Under the pieces are notes generated by a model. It searched no databases, was not told the DNA's origin, and was given only the letters and a program-made list of their open reading frames with translations. A stretch of 16,225 bases of DNA from JACPLA01 sp035291905 (GTDB lineage: Bacteria > Bacteroidota > Ignavibacteria > UBA10030), in NCBI GenBank assembly GCA_035291905.1, contig DATDRF010000300.1:1-16225 (forward strand), in the 5' to 3' direction. How positions within the stretch are numbered: the first letter of the stretch is position 1; the number at the start of each line of letters is the position of its first letter. The translations under genes were made by a program, and so were the position numbers. Below, in pieces: positions 1-6,214 of the stretch.

Positions 1-7
1 CTTCTTG

Positions 8-499
8 TCATTCTTCCTGAATAACCTGTCCGGCGACGACGAACGAGATTCCCTGATTCGATCTCGTCCCGCTCATGACGCACTCGATGATGGGAACGTT
101 TATCGGTTTCCTTGATTTCCACCGTACAATGAAATTCGCGCCCATGCCTCCCTTTTCGCTTTCCCCGGGAATGTAGACGTGTTTCGTTTCCAACGGTTTC
201 AGCATCATCGGGGAATCGAAGTATTTTCTCAATAGTTTTCCCTCCGTATCAAAGAAGTCGGCGGAGACCACAACGAGGGAATCCTCCAGATCCGTATTTC
301 GGATGATCAATGTCGCATCCAAATGGAACGGAACTCCCCTTGGTGCTGTGAGAATGTTCGAGTAAACCGAGACATACACCGTTTGACCCTTGGAAAGCTT
401 GAAGTCCTGAAATGCAAATGAAACCGGAGTGAGGAATACGGCAGCAACCAAGGCCACGGATGTCATTCTCAGCAGTCTCTTTACTTTTTTCGTCTTCAT
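8..499 (-). CDS. DUF3124 family exported protein
   Basis: The 163-residue product matches the DUF3124 family from memory: a GQTVYVSVYSNI opening, the IIRNTD stretch, GANFIVRW and a closing SGTRSNQGISFV. The family has no assigned function. Residues 1-29 look like a signal peptide: a basic start (KTKKVKRLLR), a hydrophobic core, and a likely cut after SFA. There is no lipobox Cys, so a periplasmic or secreted soluble protein is expected. The frame stays open upstream to 745, but that extension runs through the purine phosphorylase gene and a hairpin array, and only the start at 499 gives a signal peptide. No Shine-Dalgarno precedes this ATG, which sits in a small hairpin. It is the last gene seen of the minus-strand group and follows punA after about 130 structured bases. 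Family is confident, function unknown. Confidence 0.88.
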   Translation of the reverse strand: MKTKKVKRLLRMTSVALVAAVFLTPVSFAFQDFKLSKGQTVYVSVYSNILTAPRGVPFHLDATLIIRNTDLEDSLVVVSADFFDTEGKLLRKYFDSPMMLKPLETKHVYIPGESEKGGMGANFIVRWKSRKPINVPIIECVMSGTRSNQGISFVVAGQVIQEE

Positions 500-507
500 G
501 GGAAGAC
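492..507 (-). promoter_or_regulatory. hairpin enclosing the DUF3124 start codon
   Basis: On the minus strand GTCTTC (507-502) pairs perfectly with GAAGAC (497-492) around a four-base CCAT loop. The A and U of the start codon (499, 498) are in the loop and its G (497) is the first stem pair. The right arm is also coding sequence (KTK), so chance is possible. The arms share the GAAG/CTTC motif of the hairpins further upstream, which would allow alternative pairings. Confidence 0.4.
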
Positions 508-533
508 TCGTTATTGGTTGAAAGACGTTTGTT

Positions 534-605
534 AGAAGTCCAGCTTCTCGCGTATGAAGAAGGTTACCTTCTGCCAAGGTCCAGCCTCGGTTGAAGGTAA
601 CCTTC
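534..605 (-). promoter_or_regulatory. tandem hairpins in the punA-DUF3124 gap
   Basis: A perfect 13-base inverted repeat pairs GAAGGTTACCTTC (559-571) with GAAGGTAACCTTC (593-605). Each arm is itself palindromic apart from its centre base. Between the arms, 574-579 and 585-590 form a further 6-base stem with five loop bases. In the minus-strand RNA this inner stem is CCGAGG/CCUUGG, closed by one G.U pair. In the plus-strand RNA the same position would be an A.C mismatch, so the fold favours the transcript of the flanking genes. A second hairpin, AGAAG/CTTCT, lies at 534-548. Both hairpins present the same loop, CUGGA. A third GAAG...CTTC stem overlaps the punA stop (615-632). None is followed by a T-run, so it is not a standard terminator. 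Confidence 0.55.
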
Positions 606-630
606 AGCTGAGTCAGAAGTCGGCCTCCTT

Positions 631-1449
631 CTAAGGCAACCGCCGGACGACCTCTTTCATCACAGCCGTCATGCGCGGTTCTGCCTCCTTGGCCACGGCG
701 ATTACTTGCTCGAGGGAGACCGGTTTTAGTGCCTCGGGGAAACACTCGTCTGTCAGGATGGAGAAACCCAGGACCCGCATCCCCATATGGACAGCCACAA
801 TGTCCTCAGGGATCGTCGACATTCCGACTGCATCGGCGCCAATCGTCCTCAAGAACCGGTATTCAGCCGCAGTTTCGAGATTTGGCCCTTGCATCGCCGC
901 GTAGACGCCCTTCCGAAGCTTGATTTTGAGCTCCCGGGCGGCCTTTTCGGCCAAGGCGATCATCTCCCTGTCATATGGTTCCGACATATCGGGGAACCGG
1001 GGACCCAGTGTTTCATCATTCGGCCCGATCAAAGGATTGTCTCCGAGCAGATTGATGTGGTCGGAGATGATCATGATGTCGCCTTTTCTGAAATCGGGAT
1101 TGAGCGCGCCGCCGGCATTCGAAATAAGGAGCGTATGGACGCCCAGGAACTTCATCACTCTGACAGGGAACGTGATCTGTTGAAGCGAATAAGCCTCATA
1201 ATAGTGGAACCGCCCCTGCATGGCGACAACCTGCTTCCCCGCCAGTTTGCCAAAGATCAGTTTTCCGTGGTGTGACTCGACCGTAGAAACGGGGAAGTGA
1301 GGTATGGATCCGTAGTCAATCTCCGTTTCCGTCTCAATCTCTTTCGCCAAACCCCCGAGCCCCGTACCCAAAATGATGCCGATCGCCGGATTGGAATTCG
1401 TTCGGCCTTTGATAACCTTAAGAGCTTCGTCGATTTGGGTGCGGAGCAT
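631..1449 (-). CDS. punA: purine nucleoside phosphorylase, trimeric PNP/MTAP family
   Basis: Phosphorolysis of purine (deoxy)nucleosides to base and (deoxy)ribose-1-phosphate, a cytosolic salvage step. The 272 residues match the usual length of the trimeric class. Visible motifs: GTGLG (28-32) at the phosphate loop, H61, RFHYYE (80-85), SNAGG (110-114), GPNLET (188-193) with the base-binding Glu at 192, and VGMST (208-212). The residue that contacts purine N7 and the 6-substituent, Asn243 in human PNP, is Asp here (D234 in ILTDECF), as in methylthioadenosine phosphorylases. Specificity for 6-oxo or 6-amino purines is therefore open. The start at 1449 is the only ATG before the conserved core, without a good Shine-Dalgarno. 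It lies downstream of divIVA across a 93-base gap holding a repeat. Family certain, gene symbol approximate. Confidence 0.92.
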   Translation of the reverse strand: MLRTQIDEALKVIKGRTNSNPAIGIILGTGLGGLAKEIETETEIDYGSIPHFPVSTVESHHGKLIFGKLAGKQVVAMQGRFHYYEAYSLQQITFPVRVMKFLGVHTLLISNAGGALNPDFRKGDIMIISDHINLLGDNPLIGPNDETLGPRFPDMSEPYDREMIALAEKAARELKIKLRKGVYAAMQGPNLETAAEYRFLRTIGADAVGMSTIPEDIVAVHMGMRVLGFSILTDECFPEALKPVSLEQVIAVAKEAEPRMTAVMKEVVRRLP

Positions 1450-1460
1450 GAGGAGAATTT

Positions 1461-1534
1461 ATGATTGCCGACATACGATTGCCGATTTGCGATTGACGAT
1501 TGTTTTTCAATCACAAATCGAAAATCGGAAATCG
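1461..1534. repeat. tandem heptamers arranged as a large inverted repeat
   Basis: Four tandem heptamers of the form CGATTKN start at 1476, 1483, 1490 and 1497. After a TTTTT spacer (1503-1507) the complementary series runs back from 1508 to 1534. Folding gives 27-base arms with 22 matched positions (mismatches at 1481, 1489, 1495, 1496 and 1497). Degraded units extend left to about 1461, where GATTGCCGA recurs at 1463 and 1477. It fills most of the divIVA-punA gap, so it is probably transcribed. It resembles short tandemly repeated intergenic elements scattered in some genomes. Whether it recurs elsewhere cannot be seen here. Confidence 0.65.
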
Positions 1535-1542
1535 ACAATGTA

Positions 1543-2073
1543 TCAGAGTTTCTTCAAAATATCATCGATGGCGATTTCTTCCTTGCCTGTGCCGTGAGAC
1601 GGATCGGGCCTTGTGACCTCTTCATCATCGATTTCCAGGGCCCGGATTAGTTCGACCTCCGATGAGAGAAGAACCTTGAGGCGGCTCAGGATGCTCTCTT
1701 TACGCGCCTTGAGATGTGCAATCTCTTCTTTCGCCCGTGAGAAATCGAGGCGGGCCTTCTCCAGGATCTGCGTGGCCTTCATTTGGGACTCCTGCACGAT
1801 CAGATCGGCCTCCTTCCGCGAGTTCGCGATCGATTTCCCGCTCGTCTCCTGTGCCTGCATCAGGGTCTGCTGCAGCGTCTTCTCCATGTTCTTGTAGTCG
1901 CGCAGCTGCACCTCCAATTCAATCGACTTGTCATTCAGCTCTTTGTTGCGCTTGATGAGATCCTCCAGCTCATTCGAGAGCATATCGAGGAACGTGTCGA
2001 CCTCAACCGGGTCGTATCCGCGCATGACCTTTTTGAACTGTTGTCGTTTCACTTCGAGCGGTGTTATCTTCAT
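1543..2073 (-). CDS. divIVA: DivIVA domain-containing coiled-coil protein
   Basis: The 176-residue product opens with the DivIVA lipid-binding module: KITPLEVKRQQF, then VMRGYDPVEVDTFLDML (16-32). This corresponds to the B. subtilis N-terminus, where Phe17-Arg18 insert into curved membrane; here the pair is Met17-Arg18. Residues of about 30-145 are rich in Glu, Lys, Leu and Gln with few prolines, which suggests a long parallel coiled coil. The tail (about 150-176) is acidic and linker-like, ending IDDILKKL. The expected role is a scaffold at septum or poles for division or envelope growth. The start at 2073 is fixed by the conserved N-terminus and a GGAGG site; the frame is open further upstream but that part lies inside yggS. 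The gap to yggS is 19 bases, so the two are co-transcribed, as in the yggS-sepF-divIVA clusters of other bacteria. Confidence 0.88.
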   Translation of the reverse strand: MKITPLEVKRQQFKKVMRGYDPVEVDTFLDMLSNELEDLIKRNKELNDKSIELEVQLRDYKNMEKTLQQTLMQAQETSGKSIANSRKEADLIVQESQMKATQILEKARLDFSRAKEEIAHLKARKESILSRLKVLLSSEVELIRALEIDDEEVTRPDPSHGTGKEEIAIDDILKKL

Positions 2074-2077
2074 GGAT

Positions 2078-2082
2078 CCTCC
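2078..2082 (-). promoter_or_regulatory. Shine-Dalgarno of divIVA
   Basis: On the minus strand GGAGG lies four bases before the ATG at 2073. It supports the internal start rather than the longer open frame reaching into yggS. Confidence 0.75.
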
Positions 2083-2092
2083 GGGGATGCGT

Positions 2093-2794
2093 TCATCCTT
2101 CAATGTGCTTTGGTCGTTCACCAAAAACTGCGGTGCCAATTCGGACCATCGTGGCACCTTCTTCTATTGCAACTTCAAAATCGGCTGTCATTCCCATCGA
2201 GAGTGTTCTCATACTCACTCCTTCGATACCTTCCTGCTCTATCTTTCTGGCAAGCTCGGCAACCCGCCTGAAAGAGCGGCGGGAATCATTCGGGTCTTCC
2301 GAGAAAGGCCCCATTGTCATCAGGCCCCGGACCCTCAGGTGAGGCAATTCCGCCATCCGTTTCACAAGATCGATCGTCTCCTCAGGAATGACTCCGGACT
2401 TTGTCGCTTCGTCGGTCGAGTGTACTTCGACCAAAACGTCCAGGGTCCGACCGCAGCCCTCTCCGCGCTTGTCGATCTCGCCGGCGAGCCTGATGCTGTC
2501 CACCGAGTGGATCATGTGGATGAACGGAGCAACGTATTTGACCTTGTTGGACTGAAGATGACCGATAAAGTGCCAGCGCGGGGAGAGGCCGGAAAGTTCC
2601 TGATTCTTGGCGATCAATTCCTGAACGTAATTTTCGCCAAAATCCTTCAATCCGGCCCTCATCGCCTCTCGGATGACATCGGCCCCGAAGGTCTTCGTGA
2701 CGGCTACAAGCGTGATCTCATCCCGTTTTCTTCCCACCCGGGTGCAAACTGCCTCGAGGCGGGCTTCAAGGGACGTTATGTTCTCACGAATCAT
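2093..2794 (-). CDS. yggS: YggS/PROSC family PLP homeostasis protein
   Basis: A single-domain PLP-binding barrel protein (fold type III, alanine-racemase-like but without racemase activity) that buffers pyridoxal phosphate in the cytosol. The 233 residues match the family. Visible motifs: LVAVTKTF with the Schiff-base Lys at 34, FGENYVQEL, WHFIGHLQSNKVKY, HSVDS, RGLMTMGP, and the phosphate-binding end LSMGMTADFEVAIEEG...RIGTAVFG. The start at 2794 gives the usual N-terminus (MIRENITSLEARLEAV); 18 extra in-frame residues upstream look hydrophobic and unrelated and cross the likely promoter. It is first in the minus-strand operon and diverges from the TPR gene across a 189-base gap. Cytosolic; family confident. 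Confidence 0.95.
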   Translation of the reverse strand: MIRENITSLEARLEAVCTRVGRKRDEITLVAVTKTFGADVIREAMRAGLKDFGENYVQELIAKNQELSGLSPRWHFIGHLQSNKVKYVAPFIHMIHSVDSIRLAGEIDKRGEGCGRTLDVLVEVHSTDEATKSGVIPEETIDLVKRMAELPHLRVRGLMTMGPFSEDPNDSRRSFRRVAELARKIEQEGIEGVSMRTLSMGMTADFEVAIEEGATMVRIGTAVFGERPKHIEG

Positions 2795-2814
2795 TCTCAA
2801 ACCGGCGAACAGTA

Positions 2815-2843
2815 AATATACCCCCGAAAACGCGAAAAAGCAA
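2815..2843 (-). promoter_or_regulatory. candidate sigma-70 promoter of the yggS operon
   Basis: Minus strand TTGCTT (2843-2838), 17-base spacer, TATATT (2820-2815). The -10 matches consensus at five of six positions and the -35 at its TTG. Predicted transcription start near 2808, giving a leader of only about 14 bases before the ATG at 2794. Confidence 0.55.
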
Positions 2844-2904
2844 TGCACCTTGGTCCCTTCTTTTTCGTTTTTCCGTCATTTAGCCCATCCGCTTCAATCA
2901 TTAC

Positions 2905-2933
2905 TTGACTTCAGCTCGTTTTTTCCTTTTATT
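2905..2933 (+). promoter_or_regulatory. candidate promoter of the TPR gene
   Basis: TTGACT (2905-2910), 17-base spacer, TTTATT (2928-2933). The -35 and spacing are good and the -10 matches at four of six. The -35 and T-rich spacer resemble the stronger promoter before rplU. It diverges from the yggS promoter within the same 189-base gap. Confidence 0.45.
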
Positions 2934-2983
2934 CCAAGCGACTAGGCAGTGCGGACGGGTTCCCCAGAACTCAGGAATTCTGA

Positions 2984-4399
2984 ATGCCATCGTTTGATCA
3001 TTTTGATGACGATGACCAATATCCGAGACCCAACAGGCGCTCGGACGATGACGTGCAGAAGTTCCGAGAACAGTTGAGGAACGGGGAAAAGGATATCAAT
3101 AGCACAGAAGCCCTCGAAGAAATCATCCAGTTCTACTTCGAACACGAGCAGTTCGAAGAAGCCCTCTCGTTTACCGAACGTCTCCTCTCATTTGAACCTT
3201 ACAGCGCCGATGCGTGGCAGCGCAAAGGAATGATTCTCAACAACCTCGTCCGTCATGACGAAGCGCTGGATTGCTTTGACCAGGCTCTCGCGATGAACCC
3301 GGCTGATGCGGACATCTTTGTCAACCGCGGGATAACGCTCGATAATCTTAATCGGATGGACGAAGCAGTTGAGTCGCTGGAACGGGCCCTGGAGCTGGAA
3401 CCGATGCACGAGGAGGCCCTCTTTCTCAAGGGCGTTGCGCTCGAGAAGCAGGATCGGTTCGAAGAGGCGCTCGCGTGTTTCCGCCGGATCCTGACGGTCA
3501 ACCCAGAGAACTGCGATGCATGGTACGAGCTCGGATATTGCCACGATTTTCTCGATCAGCTGGAAGAATCCGTCAAGTGCTACGACGAGCACCTGAACAG
3601 GGACCCATTCAACACAAACGCCTGGTACAACAGGGGAATTGTCTTGAACAGAATCGGCCGTTTTGCGCAGGCGATCGAGAGCTATGAGCTCGCCCTGGCG
3701 ATCAAAGAGGACTTCCCTGCCGCTCACTACAACATGGGAAACGCCCATGCCAACCTTGGGCAATTGCAGGAAGCCGTGAAGGCATACAAGAAGACGCTCG
3801 AACTTGAGCCGACCGATGTTCCGGCATGGCACAATCTCGGAAACGCCTACGAGGGGCTTGGACGCTACAAGGATGCAATCGAGAGTTTTACCATGGCGCT
3901 GTTCCACGACGATTCGCATTATGAGTCGTATTTTGGGCGGGGCTGCAGCTACGACGCCTTGGATGAACCCAAGAAGGCTTTGGCCGACTACATCCGCGCA
4001 CTGAACATTTTCAATGAGTACCCCGAGCTCTGGTATGCCCGTGCCGACGCCGAGTACAACCTTGGCAGGTATCAGGACTGTCTCTCAAGCTACCGCATGG
4101 TTCTGAAGCTCGACCCGAACAATACCGAGGCTTGGTACGACTACGGTGACACTCTGCAGGAGCTTGGGCACACGGAAGAGGCGATCGATGCCCTCGACAG
4201 CTGCCTCGCCCTGACATCTTCGTTCGCTCCCGCTCTCTACAGCAAAGGGAAGGCATTCCTGCTGAGCGGCCGCAAGCAACAGGCCCTCGTCTGTTTCAAG
4301 CATGCGTTTGCACTCGATTCCGGTCTCAGCAAAGCCTTCGAGGCCGAGTATCCTTCCCTCGCCATCTCCAGGGATTTTTCCCATCTCATAAAGAAATAG
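2984..4399 (+). CDS. 12-repeat TPR protein, cytoplasmic
   Basis: The 471 residues consist of an acidic, Asp-rich N-terminus (1-40), then 12 consecutive tetratricopeptide repeats of exactly 34 residues (about 42-449), then a short tail ending HLIKK. Each repeat shows the TPR pattern: W/Y-x2-G near positions 4-8, A near 20, and a P or acidic residue at the end (AWYNRG..., EALDCF..., LELEP). Such arrays form superhelices that bind protein partners and have no catalysis of their own. There is no signal peptide or membrane segment, so it is cytosolic. The start has AGGA (2973-2976) seven bases upstream. It diverges from yggS and precedes aroE by 64 bases on the same strand. Partner unknown; SUS-type or outer-membrane TPRs are unlikely because export signals are absent. 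Confidence 0.9.
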   Translation: MPSFDHFDDDDQYPRPNRRSDDDVQKFREQLRNGEKDINSTEALEEIIQFYFEHEQFEEALSFTERLLSFEPYSADAWQRKGMILNNLVRHDEALDCFDQALAMNPADADIFVNRGITLDNLNRMDEAVESLERALELEPMHEEALFLKGVALEKQDRFEEALACFRRILTVNPENCDAWYELGYCHDFLDQLEESVKCYDEHLNRDPFNTNAWYNRGIVLNRIGRFAQAIESYELALAIKEDFPAAHYNMGNAHANLGQLQEAVKAYKKTLELEPTDVPAWHNLGNAYEGLGRYKDAIESFTMALFHDDSHYESYFGRGCSYDALDEPKKALADYIRALNIFNEYPELWYARADAEYNLGRYQDCLSSYRMVLKLDPNNTEAWYDYGDTLQELGHTEEAIDALDSCLALTSSFAPALYSKGKAFLLSGRKQQALVCFKHAFALDSGLSKAFEAEYPSLAISRDFSHLIKK

Positions 4400-4438
4400 T
4401 TTTCTCTGGCCTCAAAGATTCGTATGTTCCATTTTCCA

Positions 4439-4456
4439 GGGCGGGTATTGCCGCCC
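4439..4456 (+). promoter_or_regulatory. GC-rich hairpin just upstream of aroE
   Basis: GGGCGG (4439-4444) pairs perfectly with CCGCCC (4451-4456) over a six-base loop and ends seven bases before the aroE ATG. No purine-rich Shine-Dalgarno lies outside it, so the stem covers the place where a ribosome would bind. It may damp aroE translation or be a processing site. Functional role inferred. Confidence 0.4.
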
Positions 4457-4463
4457 GCAGACC

Positions 4464-5312
4464 ATGAAACAGTTTGCCATCATAGGACATCCTATAGCGC
4501 ACTCCCTTTCGCCTCTCATGCATAATACTGCATTCGAGGCGCTGGGAATGGACTGTCGGTACGAAGCAATCGATGTCGAGCCGGATGACCTTGGGGGAGC
4601 AATCCTGGACCTTCGAAAAAGGGAGTTTTCGGGATTCAATGTGACACTCCCTCACAAACAGGGAGTTATGAAGCACCTGGATGAAGTGGACCCGGAGGCA
4701 GAGGCAATCGGAGCCGTCAACACGGTAACCCGGACAGGCGACCGGCTGATTGGCCTCAATACCGACCTGCTGGGGTTCCTGGAATCCATTTCCCCCTTCA
4801 ACTCAAGAATCGAGGGTGCGAGGATTCTTGTGCTGGGAGCAGGCGGCGCCGCGCGGGCGGTTCTCTACGGATTGCTGCGCCATCATCAGCCGGCAAGCGT
4901 CACCATTCTCAACAGATCGCTTGAGAACGCAGAAGAGGTCGCTGCGGCCTTCGCCGATGTTCGCCCCGAAACGAAGATCTCGAGTGAATCTCTCTTTGTC
5001 GACAATCTCCAAAAAACCATCGATGAGGCGGATGTCATCATCAACACCACGTCTGTGGGGATGAAACCTTATTCCGATGCCTCCCCGCTGGAGGATGCCA
5101 AGTTCAAGAAGACGCAGTTCATCATGGACTGCGTGTATGTCCCGATCGAAACCAAATTGATCAAGATGGCGTTAGATTCCAAAGCGACGGTTCTGGGCGG
5201 GCTTGATCTGTTGCTTCACCAGGGATCAGCGTCCTTCCGGCGATGGACGGGCCAAACCATGCCTTTTGACACAGTGAAGAATGCCGTTGTTGAGATCCTG
5301 ACAGGACAATGA
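4464..5312 (+). CDS. aroE: shikimate dehydrogenase (NADP+)
   Basis: Reduces 3-dehydroshikimate to shikimate with NADPH in aromatic amino acid synthesis; cytosolic. The 282 residues match the family. Visible: the shikimate-binding IAHSLSP (Ser14, Ser16), FNVTLPHK with the catalytic Lys65, GAVNTV (Asn86), GLNTD with the catalytic Asp101, the nucleotide loop GAGGAAR (about 125-131), the NADP-contacting NRS, NTTSVGM, and the C-terminal GLDLLLHQGSASFRRWTG. All key residues are present, so it should be active. The start gives the normal MKQFAIIGHPIAHSLSP N-terminus. The final TGA overlaps the ATG of the next gene (ATGA at 5309-5312), implying coupled translation. No other shikimate-pathway gene is nearby. 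Confidence 0.96.
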   Translation: MKQFAIIGHPIAHSLSPLMHNTAFEALGMDCRYEAIDVEPDDLGGAILDLRKREFSGFNVTLPHKQGVMKHLDEVDPEAEAIGAVNTVTRTGDRLIGLNTDLLGFLESISPFNSRIEGARILVLGAGGAARAVLYGLLRHHQPASVTILNRSLENAEEVAAAFADVRPETKISSESLFVDNLQKTIDEADVIINTTSVGMKPYSDASPLEDAKFKKTQFIMDCVYVPIETKLIKMALDSKATVLGGLDLLLHQGSASFRRWTGQTMPFDTVKNAVVEILTGQ

Positions 5313-6214
5313 AAAGAGAGACCCCCGTTACTATTGTGGAACCGCGGGAGCGGAATCCGATCATGAGGGACGAAGGACTTCACCTAAAGCATTCGGCCCT
5401 TCGCTCGATCCTAAGTGAAATGGGCTCGGTCGCCATCGGGTTTTCAGGCGGAATCGACAGCACGCTGCTTATCCGGGTGGCAACCGAGACGTTGGGAGAA
5501 AGGGCATTGGCCGTTATCGGGCGATCGGAGACCTACCCGTCTCGGGAATTCGAAGAGGCAATCGAGCTCGCGAGAGAATTCGGGACCCGATTCCGGGTAG
5601 TCGACACCGAGGAAACGGATGATCTGAAATTCCGCGAAAACCCTCCCAATAGGTGTTATTTCTGCAAGACCGAATTGTTCGGGAAGCTGCACAACATTGC
5701 CCGGGAAGAGGGAATCATATGGGTGGCCGACGGGACCATTCTTGATGATCTTGGGGATTTTCGGCCGGGAATGAAAGCAAAGTCCGAGCAGGAAATCCGC
5801 TCTCCCCTTCTCGAAGCGGGATTCAGCAAGAACGACGTCAGGATGCTTGCGAAGGATCTTGGCATCCCGACGTGGGAAAAGCCTTCTTTCGCGTGTCTTG
5901 CATCGCGATTTCCGTACGGATTTGGTATCACAAAGGAGAACCTTATGAAAGTCGATGCAGCGGAAACGCTCATGCGAGACCTGGGCTTCCGTTTCTTTCG
6001 CGTTCGGCATCACGACGACCGCACAGCCCGCCTGGAAGTGGGACAACAGGATTTTGACAAGCTCTTGGAAAAGGGGATCAGAGAACGGATCGTTTCGGAG
6101 CTGAAAAAGCTCGGGTACGTTTACGTCACACTCGACCTCCAGGGATACAGAACGGGAAGCATGAACGAAGTCCTCAGCACTGAACAGAAAGCCGCCTATA
6201 CAAAGAAGCCGTGA
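5309..6214 (+). CDS. larE: LarE-type ATP-dependent sulfur transferase (PP-loop)
   Basis: A 301-residue N-type ATP pyrophosphatase. It has GFSGGIDSTLL (44-54, PP-loop), the RSETYPSRE segment, NRCYFCK (Cys116, Cys119), ADGT...DDLGDFRPG, and FACLASRFPYG with Cys196. Cys196 aligns with the sacrificial cysteine of Lactiplantibacillus LarE. LarE puts sulfur into the pyridinium mononucleotide precursor of the nickel-pincer cofactor of lactate racemase. Relatives with three cysteines, as here, have been reported to use an iron-sulfur cluster rather than consuming their own Cys. No larA, larB or larC is in the window, so the true substrate could differ. The ATG overlaps the aroE stop by four bases with AGGA just upstream, which supports this start over Met19. 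Its TGA overlaps the next gene's GTG. Family confident; physiological role uncertain. Confidence 0.88.
   Translation: MKRETPVTIVEPRERNPIMRDEGLHLKHSALRSILSEMGSVAIGFSGGIDSTLLIRVATETLGERALAVIGRSETYPSREFEEAIELAREFGTRFRVVDTEETDDLKFRENPPNRCYFCKTELFGKLHNIAREEGIIWVADGTILDDLGDFRPGMKAKSEQEIRSPLLEAGFSKNDVRMLAKDLGIPTWEKPSFACLASRFPYGFGITKENLMKVDAAETLMRDLGFRFFRVRHHDDRTARLEVGQQDFDKLLEKGIRERIVSELKKLGYVYVTLDLQGYRTGSMNEVLSTEQKAAYTKKP

Noticed and set aside
535..631. CRISPR-like array from the repeated GAAG...CTTC units
   Set aside because: Units are 13-16 bases with unequal spacing (24 and 34) and differing centres, with no spacers or cas genes; better read as hairpins.
500..745. Open frame extending the DUF3124 gene upstream by 82 codons
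   Set aside because: It runs antisense-free but out of frame through the end of punA and the hairpin array, and it buries the signal peptide; no family similarity in the extension.
3188..3919. Long minus-strand open frame opposite the TPR gene
   Set aside because: A shadow of the repetitive, codon-biased TPR gene; no recognisable protein family.
4011..4256. Minus-strand open frame rich in Arg and Cys opposite the TPR gene
   Set aside because: Composition typical of antisense reading of a GC-rich gene; no start signal.
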